This document shows positions 35,284-44,111 of a stretch of 60,030 nt of DNA, piece by piece. Position 1 is the stretch's first letter. Every line of letters begins with the position of its first letter. The translations under genes were made by a program, and so were the position numbers. The notes beneath the pieces were generated by a model that saw only the letters and a program-made list of their open reading frames with translations, searched no databases and was not told the DNA's origin. The stretch is from contig JACPOB010000101.1 of the NCBI GenBank assembly GCA_016185145.1, positions 5,634 through 65,663 of the forward strand, given 5' to 3'. The stretch is from Rhodospirillales bacterium (GTDB taxonomy: Bacteria > Pseudomonadota > Alphaproteobacteria > Reyranellales > Reyranellaceae).

Positions 35284-36155
35284 GCCAGCCCCTGCTCGCC
35301 CGACAGGCGGGCCAGGATCCTGTTGTAGGCGACGACGATCAGCAGCGAGACCAGCAGCAGCACGACGCCCAGCGCCCCCGCGAAGTTGGGGTTGAAGCTG
35401 GTGCCGACCTGCTGGGCGATCAGCATGGGCAGGGTCAGCACGTCGGTGCCGCCCATCAGCGAGGGCGTGACGTAGGCGCTGATCGAGAGTGCGAAGACCA
35501 GCAGCGAACCCGCCAGGATGCCGGGCAGGCTGAGCGGCAACGTGACCTCGACGAAGGCGCGCAGGCGACCGGCGCCCAGGCTGCGCGCGGCCTGCTCCAG
35601 CCGCTCGTCGATGCGGCCGATCACGCCGGTCAGGGTCAGCACCATGAAGGGTACGTAGATATGGACCAGTGCCACCACCGTGCCGAACTCGTTGTACATC
35701 AGCGGCAATGGCTTGGAGATGATGCCCCAATCGACCAGCAGCGTGTTGATGACGCCCTTGTCCTGCAGGATGGTCATCCAGGCGAAGGTACGCACCACGA
35801 TGCCGGTCAGCATGGGCGCGATCACCGCCATCAGCACCAGGGCGTGGCCGAGCCGCGACTGCATGCGCGCCATCCAGTGCGCCAGCGGATAGCCGATCAG
35901 CAGCGCCACGACCGTGGTGATGAGGCCGATCCTGAGGGTGGCCCACAGCGCATCGTGATAGATGCCGGCAGTGTCGAAGACGAAGCGCTCGTAGTGGCGC
36001 GTCGTCAGGAAGGCGTTGGGGTTGGTGACGGGGTTGCCCGAGTAGAACGACATCATCGCCATGACGCCGAACGGCAGGACGAAGAACAGCACGAACAGCA
36101 GCAGCGCGGGCGCCAGCAGCCAGGCGATCGGCGAAGGACGGGAAGCAACGGCCAT
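35280..36155 (-). CDS. ABC transporter permease, PotB-type
   Basis: 291-residue permease starting at ATG 36155 (MAVASRPSPIAWLLAPALLL); an upstream in-frame ATG (36194) would add 13 polar residues. About six helices, with the EAA loop LEQAARSLGAGRLRAFVEVT. First gene of a leftward operon that continues with the PotC-like permease, binding protein, ATPase, AroM-like and FAD monooxygenase genes. Confidence 0.92.
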   Translation of the reverse strand: MAVASRPSPIAWLLAPALLLFVLFFVLPFGVMAMMSFYSGNPVTNPNAFLTTRHYERFVFDTAGIYHDALWATLRIGLITTVVALLIGYPLAHWMARMQSRLGHALVLMAVIAPMLTGIVVRTFAWMTILQDKGVINTLLVDWGIISKPLPLMYNEFGTVVALVHIYVPFMVLTLTGVIGRIDERLEQAARSLGAGRLRAFVEVTLPLSLPGILAGSLLVFALSISAYVTPSLMGGTDVLTLPMLIAQQVGTSFNPNFAGALGVVLLLVSLLIVVAYNRILARLSGEQGLA

Positions 36156-36227
36156 GGGTTCCGTATGGTGGCCGAAGCCAATGCTTCGGTCCACGCCGAA
36201 GGACAGCGGCTATTGGCCCATGCTAGC

Positions 36228-36318
36228 CACCCTACGCTGCGGAGCAGCTTCGGGTGACGTAAGCCAAGGCATTTACATCGGTCCCCCGAAGCTCCGCAGG
36301 AGCGAAGGGGGGGACTAG
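36228..36318. repeat. Imperfect intergenic palindrome
   Basis: CCACCCTACGCTGCGGAGC...CTTCGGGTGAC pairs imperfectly with GGTCCCCCGAAGCTCCGCAGGAGCGAAGGGGG across a 24-bp loop. It fills the 175-bp gap between the divergent PotB-like and MFS genes and does not match the other repeat families. The remaining bases show no clear promoter. Confidence 0.5.
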
Positions 36319-36330
36319 GGCAACCGCGCC

Positions 36331-37542
36331 ATGGCATCGAAATTGCCGCTTCTGCTGCTGCTGATCGCGATCACCTGCCTCAGCCAGTTCTATCGCGTGT
36401 CCAACAGCGTGATCGCCCCCGAGCTGACACGGGACCTGGGCTTGACGGCACGGCAGCTCGGCTGGGCGGGCAGCGCGTTCTTCTTCGCGCTTTTCGCGGT
36501 GCAGGTTCCGGTCGGCATGTGGTTCGACCGCTACGGCGCGCGGCGCACGGTGACGGCGCTGTCGGTGCTGGCCATGCTGGGCTCCCTGTGGATCGCCACG
36601 GCATCGGATGCCGCCGGCCTGATCGGCGGCCGCGCCGTGGTCGGCGTCGGCTGCGCCGCCTCCTTCATGTCGGTGGTGTTCCTGTGCTCGCGATGGTTCG
36701 AGCCGGCGAAACTCGCGACGGCGCTCAGCTGGGTATTCGCCGCTTCCAACATCGGCACCCTCGCCGCCGCCACGCCGCTCGCCTGGGTCGCCGCCACAAT
36801 CGGCTGGCGCAACGGCTTCTTAGGCCTCGCCGCCCTCACCGTGCTCGTGGCCGCGGCTTTCTACGTCGTCGTGCGCGACCGGCCGCCCGACACGCCGGCG
36901 CCGCCGGCGCGACGCGAAAGCCTGAGCGAGATCTGGGACGGGCTTCTCGAGGTCTGGACGACGCCCGGCCTGGTGCCGGTGCTCGCGATGCACTTCTTCG
37001 CCTATGCCACCATGCTGACGGTGCTGGGCGTGTGGGGTGGGCCCTATCTCTACGATGTGTACCAACTCGACGCCGTGCAGCGCGGCAACGTGCTCCTGGT
37101 CATGGGCGTGGCCCAGATCCTGGGTATCCTGGCCTACGGGCCTATGGACCGCCTGCTGCGCTCGCGCAAGAAGGTCGTGCTGGGCGGCGCGGCGATCTCG
37201 GTGGCGCTGCTCGTCCTTCTCGCCGTAATGCCGCGGCCGCCGCTCGCGCTGGTCGTGGTCCTGCTCACGGCCTTCTGCTTCTTCTGCGCCTTCGGCACGG
37301 TGATCGTGGCCCAGGGCCGTGCGCTCTTTCCCGACCGGCTGGCCGGCCGCGGCGTCACGACAGTCAACATGGCGCAGTGCCTGGGGCTCACCGTCCTGCC
37401 GGCGCTCGTCGGCTACATCGTCGAGGCGTTCGGCAATGGCGACCTCGCCTATCGGGTCGCGTTCGGCGTCCTTGGGATCGGCCTGATCCTGGGCGCCGGC
37501 GTTTACGTCCGCTCGCGCGACAGCGCCACCGCCCACGCGTAG
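36331..37542 (+). CDS. Major facilitator superfamily transporter
   Basis: 403-residue permease with about 12 transmembrane segments in two halves. The loop 2-3 motif is GMWFDRYGARRTVTAL, and the central cytoplasmic loop (about residues 185-210, RPPDTPAPPARRES) separates the halves. The second-half equivalent is GPMDRLLRSRKKVVLGG. The substrate is unknown. Followed after 31 bp by an exported-protein gene. Confidence 0.9.
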   Translation: MASKLPLLLLLIAITCLSQFYRVSNSVIAPELTRDLGLTARQLGWAGSAFFFALFAVQVPVGMWFDRYGARRTVTALSVLAMLGSLWIATASDAAGLIGGRAVVGVGCAASFMSVVFLCSRWFEPAKLATALSWVFAASNIGTLAAATPLAWVAATIGWRNGFLGLAALTVLVAAAFYVVVRDRPPDTPAPPARRESLSEIWDGLLEVWTTPGLVPVLAMHFFAYATMLTVLGVWGGPYLYDVYQLDAVQRGNVLLVMGVAQILGILAYGPMDRLLRSRKKVVLGGAAISVALLVLLAVMPRPPLALVVVLLTAFCFFCAFGTVIVAQGRALFPDRLAGRGVTTVNMAQCLGLTVLPALVGYIVEAFGNGDLAYRVAFGVLGIGLILGAGVYVRSRDSATAHA

Positions 37543-37573
37543 AGTATTCCCTGCAAAAATTGGGGAGTGCTCG

Positions 37574-38170
37574 ATGGGCCGACGGATCTTCGGCATCGCG
37601 GTGGCCGGCCTGGCCGTCCTTCTGGCGCTTGCCGCGGCGGCCCAGCCCGCGTCGGTACCGGCACCCGAACGCAACGACGAAACCCGGCTCGCCTTTCCCG
37701 ACATGATCGGACCGGCGCGGAAAGTCGGCTCCATCGACTATTCCCGAACAAAGGGCATGCCTGAGCTCGGCTGGGCCTGGAACTATGAAACGCAGGCGAT
37801 CACGACCACCTTCTACATCTACAATTTCGGCATCGCGTCGATCCCGTCCGGCGCCACCGGCAGCGCCGTGCTGACGCAGTTCCAGCAAGCCGTCGCGGAT
37901 ATCGAGATCGGCACTCGAGCGGGGCGCTATGAACAGCTGAGGCCGTCACAAGGGCCAGGCAACTGTACGGTCGGCGCGCTTGTCTTCCGGTGCGTCACGT
38001 TCATGGCCGTCCTGCCCAAGGACAAGCGTCCGGTCTTCACCCGCCTGTTCGTGACCGGCTATCGCAACTATTTCCTGAAGATCAGGCAGGACTGGCCGCA
38101 GAACGCACCAGCCGCCGCCCGCGAGGTCGACGCCGTCCTCCGGGCCTTCATCGGTTCTGCCAGCCCCTGA
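37574..38170 (+). CDS. Hypothetical exported protein
   Basis: 198-residue protein with a Sec leader (RRIFGIAVAGLAVLLALAAA, cleavage near AQPAS). The mature part has a pair of cysteines in GNCTVGALVFRCVTF and an aromatic-rich centre (WAWNYETQAITTTFYIYNFG). No family recognized. ATG 37574 has GGGGAG 5 bp upstream. Convergent with a cytochrome gene 5 bp away. Confidence 0.7.
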   Translation: MGRRIFGIAVAGLAVLLALAAAAQPASVPAPERNDETRLAFPDMIGPARKVGSIDYSRTKGMPELGWAWNYETQAITTTFYIYNFGIASIPSGATGSAVLTQFQQAVADIEIGTRAGRYEQLRPSQGPGNCTVGALVFRCVTFMAVLPKDKRPVFTRLFVTGYRNYFLKIRQDWPQNAPAAAREVDAVLRAFIGSASP

Positions 38171-38175
38171 CGGCC

Positions 38176-38556
38176 CTACTGCGTCGCCTGCTTGAGATAG
38201 GCCACCAGATCGGCGAGCTGGCCGGCGTTCTTGACGCCGTTGAACACCATCTTGGTGCCGGGCACCTTGGCCTTGGGATCGCGGTTGTACTCGGCCATCG
38301 TCGCCTCGTCCCAGACGATGCCGGACTTCTTCATGGCTTCGGAGAATTCGAAGCCCGCGGCCGTGCCGGCCTTGCGGCCGAACACGCCGTGCAGATTGGG
38401 ACCGGCGGGCTGGGCGCCATCCTTCTCGAGGGTGTGGCAGGCCCGGCACTGCTGGTTGAAGACGCGCTGGCCGCGCGTTGCATCACCCGATTGGGCAGAT
38501 GCCTGTGTTGCGAAACCGACGATCACGACAACCACGGCACCTGCCCAAATCTTCAT
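38176..38556 (-). CDS. Class I cytochrome c
   Basis: 126-residue periplasmic monohaem cytochrome. Signal peptide to SAQSG, haem motif CRACH near residue 37 of the precursor, AGPNLHGVFGRKAG after it, and the Met ligand in GTKMVFNGVK near 103. The layout matches mitochondrial-type cytochrome c2/c550. ATG 38556 is preferred over a GTG one codon earlier. Soluble electron carrier; the partner is not identified. Confidence 0.92.
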   Translation of the reverse strand: MKIWAGAVVVVIVGFATQASAQSGDATRGQRVFNQQCRACHTLEKDGAQPAGPNLHGVFGRKAGTAAGFEFSEAMKKSGIVWDEATMAEYNRDPKAKVPGTKMVFNGVKNAGQLADLVAYLKQATQ

Positions 38557-38573
38557 CACGTGTCTCCAAATGG

Positions 38574-39110
38574 CTAGCTGGCTGTCACCCCATGTGGGGG
38601 CACGACGGCCGGCTGCAAGAGCCGGGCGCTGTGTTCTCTCTCCAGCAGCTTGCGCTTGCGGCGCACGCCCCAGCGATAGCCCGAGATCGAGCCGTCCTTC
38701 TTCACGACCCGGTGACAGGGCACGACGACGGCGAGCTTGTTTGCCGCACAGGCCTCGCCGACCTCGCGCGCCTGCCGCGGCACGCCGAGCCGGGCCGCGA
38801 TCTCGCCGTAGGTGGTGGTTGTGCCAACCGGGATCTCACGCAGCGCGTTCCACACCCGGCATTCGAAGTCCGAGCCCTGCAGGTCGAGCGTGAGATCGGC
38901 GTCACTTTCCGGACGGTCGATCATGCCGGCGAGCTCGCCGATCGCTTCGGCCAACGCCGCCTGATCCTCGACAAGGTCGCCATCCGGGAAGCGCGCCTCG
39001 AGCTCGGCAAGGCCGGCATCGAACCCCACATAGGCCAGTCCGCGCTCGGACAGGGCGGCGACGAACGGGCCGAGCGAGCTGTCGCCAAAAGCATAGCGGA
39101 TCGTATTCAT
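38574..39110 (-). CDS. ogt: Methylated-DNA-protein cysteine S-methyltransferase
   Basis: 178-residue suicide repair protein that removes alkyl groups from O6-alkylguanine. The active site VVVPCHRVVKKDGSISGYRW contains the acceptor cysteine, preceded by the helix-turn-helix with the arginine finger region (TYGEIAARLGVPRQAREVGEACAAN, split by family consensus). ATG 39110 has GGAG 6 bp upstream; ATG 39122 is an alternative. It lacks the Ada N-terminal phosphotriester domain. Divergent from alkB, so the two form a small alkylation-repair locus. Confidence 0.92.
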   Translation of the reverse strand: MNTIRYAFGDSSLGPFVAALSERGLAYVGFDAGLAELEARFPDGDLVEDQAALAEAIGELAGMIDRPESDADLTLDLQGSDFECRVWNALREIPVGTTTTYGEIAARLGVPRQAREVGEACAANKLAVVVPCHRVVKKDGSISGYRWGVRRKRKLLEREHSARLLQPAVVPPHGVTAS

Positions 39111-39221
39111 GGTCTTCTCCATGGCTCATTTCTCGATGACCAGAAGATAGGGAAGCCGCCTGGAATTGACGCTCCGCTGGCGGATTGGAATTCGAAATCC
39201 TGCCGCCATATTGATGCCCTG

Positions 39222-39857
39222 ATGTCCGACCTGTTCGCCCCCGATGCCCGGCAAGCGCTCCGCGACGGCGCGGTGTTGCTGCGTGGGCGGGCGCTGGCCG
39301 TCGACCGGGCCTTGCTCGACGCCATCGCGGCGATTGTCGCGCGGTCGCCGTTCCGTCGGATGGTCACGCCCGGCGGCTTCCAGATGTCGGTGGCGATGAC
39401 CAATTGCGGCAAGGTCGGCTGGGTCACCGACCGCACCGGCTATCGCTACGATGCGCGCGATCCCGAAACCGGCGCGGCATGGCCTGAGATGCCGGATGTC
39501 TTCCGGAAGCTTGCCCACGAGGCGGCGAGCGATGCGGGCTTCGATGGGTTCGCACCCGAGGCCTGCCTGATCAATCGCTACGAGTCCGGCACGCGCCTGT
39601 CGCTGCACCAGGACAAGGACGAGCGGAACTACGCCCATCCCGTCGTGTCGGTGTCGCTCGGCCTGCCCGCCACCTTCCAGTTCGGCGGCCTGAGGCGCTC
39701 GGACCGGCCGATGAAGGTGCCGTTGCAGCACGGCGACGTCGTCGTCTGGGGTGGTCCTTCACGCCTCGTCTATCACGGCGTGCTGGCGCTGAAGGACGGC
39801 GAGCACCCGCTGACCGGGCGTCGGCGATTCAACCTGACCTTCAGGAAGGCGCTCTGA
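39222..39857 (+). CDS. alkB: Alpha-ketoglutarate-dependent DNA dealkylase AlkB
   Basis: 211-residue Fe(II)/2-oxoglutarate dioxygenase that oxidatively removes 1-methyladenine and 3-methylcytosine lesions. The NxY block INRYESGTRLSLHQDKDE carries the first His and Asp ligands, the distal His is in SRLVYHGVLAL, and the 2-oxoglutarate arginines are in RRFNLTFRK. The substrate-side GWVTDRTGYRY is also typical. The start is ATG 39222; the much longer open frame upstream is not coding. Divergent from ogt with a 111-bp shared promoter region. Confidence 0.94.
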   Translation: MSDLFAPDARQALRDGAVLLRGRALAVDRALLDAIAAIVARSPFRRMVTPGGFQMSVAMTNCGKVGWVTDRTGYRYDARDPETGAAWPEMPDVFRKLAHEAASDAGFDGFAPEACLINRYESGTRLSLHQDKDERNYAHPVVSVSLGLPATFQFGGLRRSDRPMKVPLQHGDVVVWGGPSRLVYHGVLALKDGEHPLTGRRRFNLTFRKAL

Positions 39858-39859
39858 TT

Positions 39860-39928
39860 CTTCCGGACCGCGAGCCTCCGGCTCGCTCACGATTCATGAG
39901 CGCGCCGGGAGGCGCGCGGTCCGGAAGA
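39860..39928. repeat. GC-rich palindromic repeat, copy 4
   Basis: Arms CTTCCGGACCGCGAGCCTCC and GGAGGCGCGCGGTCCGGAAG with the inner CATGAGCGCGC block shared with copies 2 and 3. It starts 2 bp after the alkB stop and lies between convergent genes. Confidence 0.8.
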
Positions 39929-39945
39929 GCATGAACACCCAGCCG

Positions 39946-40917
39946 CTACTCCGCCTTGATGCCTTTGTCCTTGATCAGCGTGACCCAACGCTTTTCTTCC
40001 TTGGCGAGGTGCTCGAGGAACTCTGCCTGGGTTGAGCCGCGGATCTCCACGCCCTGCTGCTTGAAGCGCTCGACCATGTCGGGATCGGCCGCGACCTTGG
40101 CCACCGCCTTCTGCAGCTTGTCGATGATCGGCTTGGGCGTGCCGGCCGGAACGACGAGACCGGTCCAGAACACCGCCTCGAAGTCGGTCAGCCCCGCCGC
40201 CTCGTTGACCGTCGGGATGTCGGGGAACGCTGGCGAGCGCTTGGTGCTGGAGATGGCGATGGCGCGTGTCTTGCCCGAGGCGAGGAACGGCTTGGCCTCG
40301 AGCGAGGCCGAGAACATCATCTGCGCCTGCCCAGAGGCCACGTCCTGGCCCGCCTGCGCACCGCCCTTGTAGGGCACATGCACCAGGTTCAATCCAGTCT
40401 GCGCCTTGAACAGCTCGGCGGCGAGATGGTTGGTGGCGCCGATGCCCGAGCTCGCGATGTTGAACTTGCCGGGGTTGGCCTTCGCCAGCGCGATGAGCTC
40501 GGCCATGTTCTTGGCCGGAAAGTCGGCGTTGACGTGCAGGATGAAGGGCGTGAACGACATCAGCGAGATGTAGTCGAAGCTCTTGTGCGGGTCGTACTGC
40601 ACGTTGCCCGTGAGCGTCGGGTTGATGACCAGCGACGTGCCGCCGCCATAGACCGTGTAGCCGTCGGGCGGCGCCTTGGCGACGAAATTGGATGCCACCG
40701 TCGTCGCCGCGCCGGCGCGGTTGTCGATGGTGATCGGCTTGCCGAGCTCGGCCGAGAGCTTGTCGGCATAGACACGCGCCACGGCGTCGTTCACGCCGCC
40801 CGGCGGATAGGGCACCACGAAGGTGATCGGCTTGTTGGGATAGTCGGCCTGCGCCAGCGCCGCGAACGGCAGCACGGCCGCCGACAGGGCGGCCGCGATG
40901 AATGTCGAACGTCTCAT
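39946..40917 (-). CDS. Tripartite tricarboxylate transporter substrate-binding protein (TctC/Bug family)
   Basis: 323-residue periplasmic receptor with a Sec leader (MRRSTFIAAALSAAVLPFAA). It has the family's opening YPNKPITFVVPYPPGGVNDA, then GYTVYGGGTSLVINPTL and HVPYKGGAQAGQDVASGQ. No membrane partners TctA/TctB are nearby, as is usual for the expanded Bug family. The gene follows the DUF35 gene by 19 bp on the same strand, linking it to the thiolase-like pair. The ligand is probably a carboxylic acid. Confidence 0.92.
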   Translation of the reverse strand: MRRSTFIAAALSAAVLPFAALAQADYPNKPITFVVPYPPGGVNDAVARVYADKLSAELGKPITIDNRAGAATTVASNFVAKAPPDGYTVYGGGTSLVINPTLTGNVQYDPHKSFDYISLMSFTPFILHVNADFPAKNMAELIALAKANPGKFNIASSGIGATNHLAAELFKAQTGLNLVHVPYKGGAQAGQDVASGQAQMMFSASLEAKPFLASGKTRAIAISSTKRSPAFPDIPTVNEAAGLTDFEAVFWTGLVVPAGTPKPIIDKLQKAVAKVAADPDMVERFKQQGVEIRGSTQAEFLEHLAKEEKRWVTLIKDKGIKAE

Positions 40918-40936
40918 TGTCTGCTCCCTGGAGATC

Positions 40937-41350
40937 CTATTCGGCGACGAAGAACGGCAAGGTCACGTCCTTGTTGACCGGTTCGAAGCCGAGCTTGACG
41001 CGTTGGCCGATCTTGATATCGGCTTCGGCGATACCGCGCAGCGGCGCGTTCACGCGCACGCCGGCATCCATGTCGACCAGCGCCACGACATAGGGCGCCG
41101 ATGCCTTGAAGAAGAAATTGAAGGGATGGTGGCACACCGTCCAGGTATGGATGACGCCGGTGCCCGGCATCTCCTTGAAGGTGCTCTCCATCGAGAAGCA
41201 GTGCGGGCAGACCGGGCGCGGATAATGGCGCGCCCTGCCGCAGGCGGAGCAGTGCTGGACCATGAAGCGGCCCTCGCGCATGCCGTCCCAGAAGGGCTGG
41301 CTCTCGCGCGTCGGCGTCGGCAATGGACGCTCGGGTACAGCTGCGTTCAT
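40937..41350 (-). CDS. DUF35 OB-fold protein with zinc ribbon
   Basis: 137-residue acyl-CoA-associated protein. The zinc ribbon has four cysteines (HCSACGRARHYPRPVCPHC) near residues 33-51, followed by an OB fold (TGVIHTWTVCHHPFNFFF). DUF35 proteins are obligate partners of thiolase-like enzymes, for example in steroid side-chain retro-aldolases. The ATG at 41350 overlaps the thiolase stop by 4 bp, so the pair is translationally coupled and very likely forms one complex. Confidence 0.9.
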   Translation of the reverse strand: MNAAVPERPLPTPTRESQPFWDGMREGRFMVQHCSACGRARHYPRPVCPHCFSMESTFKEMPGTGVIHTWTVCHHPFNFFFKASAPYVVALVDMDAGVRVNAPLRGIAEADIKIGQRVKLGFEPVNKDVTLPFFVAE

Positions 41351-42507
41351 GCCGCCCTCCGCAGGATCGCAACGGAGCCGTCGCCCATGTCGCCGTAGCC
41401 GGTGACCAGTCCGACCTCGGCATCCTTGACCTGCGCCTTGCCGGCCTCGCGGCGCAGCTGGCGCGTCAGCTCGATCACGTGGTTGAGGCCGACGACATGG
41501 CCCTGGCTCAAAAGGCCGCCATGCGTGTTGATCGGCAGCTCGCCGCCCACCCTGATGCGACCGTCCATGATGAAGGGCCCGCCCTCGCCTTTCTTGCAGA
41601 AGCCCAGCATTTCGAGCTGGTTGATCACCGTGAAGGTGAAGCAGTCGTAGATCTCGGCGACGTCGATGTCCTTCGGCCCGACGCCCGCCATGTCGTAGGC
41701 GCGCGGCGCCGCCTTGGCCAGGCCGAACTCCAGCAGGTCCGGCCGCTGGGCGATCGAGGCCGGCGACTCGGGATGGCCTTCCGCCACGCCCATCACCGTG
41801 ACCAGCGGCTTCTTCAGGTCGCGCGCGCGGTCGGCGGCGCTGACGATGATGGCGGCCCCGCCGTCGCTCTCCAGGCTGCAGTCGAACAGGCGGAACGGAT
41901 CGGAGATCATGCGCGAGGCGTGATGCTCCTCGACGCTGAGCGGCTTGTTCATCACGACGTTGCCGTTGAGGATCGCATGCTCGCGCGTCACCACGGCGAT
42001 CTCGGCGAAGTGGCGTGTGGTGGTGCCATAGAGCTGCATGTGGCGGCGCGCGCCCTGGGCATAGAGCTGGGCCGGCGCGAACATGCCGATCGGCGCCTCG
42101 AACTCGGCCGCCAGGGCGAATTGCGGGAACTGCTGCAGGCGCGTCGAGACGCGCGCACCGGAATAGCCGGTGCGGCCGACCGAGATCAGGACGTGCTTGC
42201 ACACGCCGGTGGCCACCGCCATCGCCGCCGTCTGGATAGCCGCGACGCAGGTGGCGCCGCCCATCGGCACGAACACCGAAAGTGCGAGATCGGGCAGGCC
42301 GAGATTGGCGATGAAATCCTCGGCGATGCCGCCGCCCGGGAAATAGGGCACCACGCCGTCGATATCGCGCGGCTCGAGCCCTGCATCGGTGATGGCGGCA
42401 AGGCTCGCCTCGAGCTGAAGGGCGAGCGCGCTCTTCGGCGTGCCACGCGTATAGGCGGTGTCGCCGACTCCACTGATTGCAGCCTTCTCTCTCAGCGCAT
42501 GCGCCAT
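41347..42507 (-). CDS. Thiolase-family protein (SCPx/Ltp-type), possible retro-aldolase
   Basis: 386-residue thiolase-fold protein. Blocks seen: AAISGVGDTAYTRG, VPMGGATCVAAIQTAAMAVA, DCSLESDGGAAIIVS, AEIYDCFTFTVINQLE and NTHGGLLSQGHVVGLNHVIE. The C-terminal CxGGGxG motif of true thiolases is replaced by TGYGDMGDGSVA, so the second catalytic cysteine is missing. That, plus the coupled DUF35 partner, resembles Ltp2-type aldolases rather than degradative thiolases. The start ATG 42507 has GGAGG; the frame extends seven codons further upstream. Divergent from an amidase. Confidence 0.87.
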   Translation of the reverse strand: MAHALREKAAISGVGDTAYTRGTPKSALALQLEASLAAITDAGLEPRDIDGVVPYFPGGGIAEDFIANLGLPDLALSVFVPMGGATCVAAIQTAAMAVATGVCKHVLISVGRTGYSGARVSTRLQQFPQFALAAEFEAPIGMFAPAQLYAQGARRHMQLYGTTTRHFAEIAVVTREHAILNGNVVMNKPLSVEEHHASRMISDPFRLFDCSLESDGGAAIIVSAADRARDLKKPLVTVMGVAEGHPESPASIAQRPDLLEFGLAKAAPRAYDMAGVGPKDIDVAEIYDCFTFTVINQLEMLGFCKKGEGGPFIMDGRIRVGGELPINTHGGLLSQGHVVGLNHVIELTRQLRREAGKAQVKDAEVGLVTGYGDMGDGSVAILRRAA

Positions 42508-42587
42508 GTCGTTTCCTCCCGCGACCATGGTGCCCTTCCCCCGAGGAAACGGGAAGAGCTAAGCTCTGCCGTTACGTCGGGGGAACA

Positions 42588-44111
42588 ATGTCGAACGAAG
42601 AACTGGTCTCGCTGAGCTCTGTCGAACTGCGTCGCCGCATCGGCACCAAGGAAATTTCGCCGGTCGAATTGCTCGAAGCGTGCCTGGATCGCATCGAGGA
42701 AGTGAACCCGGCAGTCAATGCCGTCACCGCCATGTCTGTGAAGCGCGCGCGCCAGGAGGCCAAGGCGGCCGAGACTGCGGTGCGGCGCGGCGACGACCTG
42801 CCGCTGCTGCACGGCCTGCCGACCGGCATCAAGGACCTCGAGGAGACCAAGGACCTTCTCACCACCTACGGCTCGCCGCTCTATCGCGACTACGTGCCGA
42901 CCTACGACAACGTCATGGTGGCGCGCGTGCGCGCGGCGGGCGCGGTCGTGGTCGGCAAGACCAACGTTCCGGAATTCGGCGCCGGCTCGAACAGCCGCAA
43001 CCCGGTGTGGGGCGCCACCGGCAATCCGTTCAATCCCACGCTCAATCCCGGCGGCTCGTCGGGCGGCTCGGCGGCGGCGCTCGCCACCGACATGCTGCCG
43101 GTGTGTACCGGCTCCGACACCGGCGGCAGCCTGCGCAACCCCGCGGCGTTCTGCGGCGTCGTGGGCTTTCGCCCGTCGCCCGGCATGGTCGCGGTCGAGC
43201 GCCGGGCCATGGGCTGGACGCCGATCTCGGTTCTGGGACCGATGGGCCGCAACGTCGCCGACGTCTGCCTGCTCTACGCCACGCAGATCGGCCAGCACGA
43301 CGCCGATCCGCTGTCCTTTCCGCTCGAGCCCGACGCCTACGCCGAGCCCTGGCCGGTCGATCTCGGCAGCCTGCGCGTGGCCTACACCGAGGATTTCGGC
43401 GGCGCGCCCGTGGAGAAGGGCATCCGCGACACCTTCCGCGCGCGCATCAAGGCGATGAGGCACCTGTTCCGCAGCCTCGACAAGGTCGAGGTCGACTATG
43501 GCGGCGCCGACCGCTGCTTCGACGTCATCCGCGCGGTGAGCTTCCTGTCGCGCTACCACGACGCCTACACCAACAACCGCAAGATGCTCGGCCCGAACAT
43601 CGTGGCCAACTACGAGATCGGCGCCAAGCTCACGCTCGCCGACTTCGCCTGGGCGCACGGCGAGCAGACACGAATCTTCCGCGCCTTCCAGCAGCTCTAC
43701 AAGGACTACGACCTGGTGATCGGGCCAACGGTAGGCTTCTCGCCCTTCCCGTGGAAGCAGCTCTACGTCGATGAGATGGACGGCAAGAAGCTGCGCAACT
43801 ACTACCATTGGATGGCGACGAAGTACTTCGTCACCCTGACCTCGAACCCGGCGGTCTCGCTGCCCTGCGGCGTCGACCACAAGAAGATGCCGTTCGGCCT
43901 GCAGGTGATCGGCCGCTTCCGCGGCGACGGCGAGGTGTTAGGCGCAGCGCACGCCATGGAACGGGCCTTCAAGGCCATCCCCGGCCTCAGCCGGCCGCTG
44001 CCGAACATCGCCCGGCTGCGCAAGCCCGTGCCGGACCTGAAGTCGATCGTCACGCACCCGCCCAAGCTCAACGCCAAGCCGTCGAAGACTCCGGCGCCGG
44101 GGGCGTTGTAG
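42588..44111 (+). CDS. Amidase (amidase signature family)
   Basis: 507-residue hydrolase with the Ser-cisSer-Lys triad: Lys in LPTGIKDLEE, cis-Ser in PGGSSGGSAAALA, and nucleophile Ser in GSDTGGSLRNPAAFCG. It releases ammonia or amines from amides; specificity cannot be read from the sequence. ATG 42588 follows CGGGGGAACA; the earlier open frame is non-coding. Divergent from the thiolase operon with an 80-bp shared region, and possibly co-regulated. Confidence 0.93.
   Translation: MSNEELVSLSSVELRRRIGTKEISPVELLEACLDRIEEVNPAVNAVTAMSVKRARQEAKAAETAVRRGDDLPLLHGLPTGIKDLEETKDLLTTYGSPLYRDYVPTYDNVMVARVRAAGAVVVGKTNVPEFGAGSNSRNPVWGATGNPFNPTLNPGGSSGGSAAALATDMLPVCTGSDTGGSLRNPAAFCGVVGFRPSPGMVAVERRAMGWTPISVLGPMGRNVADVCLLYATQIGQHDADPLSFPLEPDAYAEPWPVDLGSLRVAYTEDFGGAPVEKGIRDTFRARIKAMRHLFRSLDKVEVDYGGADRCFDVIRAVSFLSRYHDAYTNNRKMLGPNIVANYEIGAKLTLADFAWAHGEQTRIFRAFQQLYKDYDLVIGPTVGFSPFPWKQLYVDEMDGKKLRNYYHWMATKYFVTLTSNPAVSLPCGVDHKKMPFGLQVIGRFRGDGEVLGAAHAMERAFKAIPGLSRPLPNIARLRKPVPDLKSIVTHPPKLNAKPSKTPAPGAL

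Noticed and set aside
38478..39857. 459-codon open frame on the plus strand
   Set aside because: AlkB begins at 39222; the earlier part lies antisense to ogt and the cytochrome gene.
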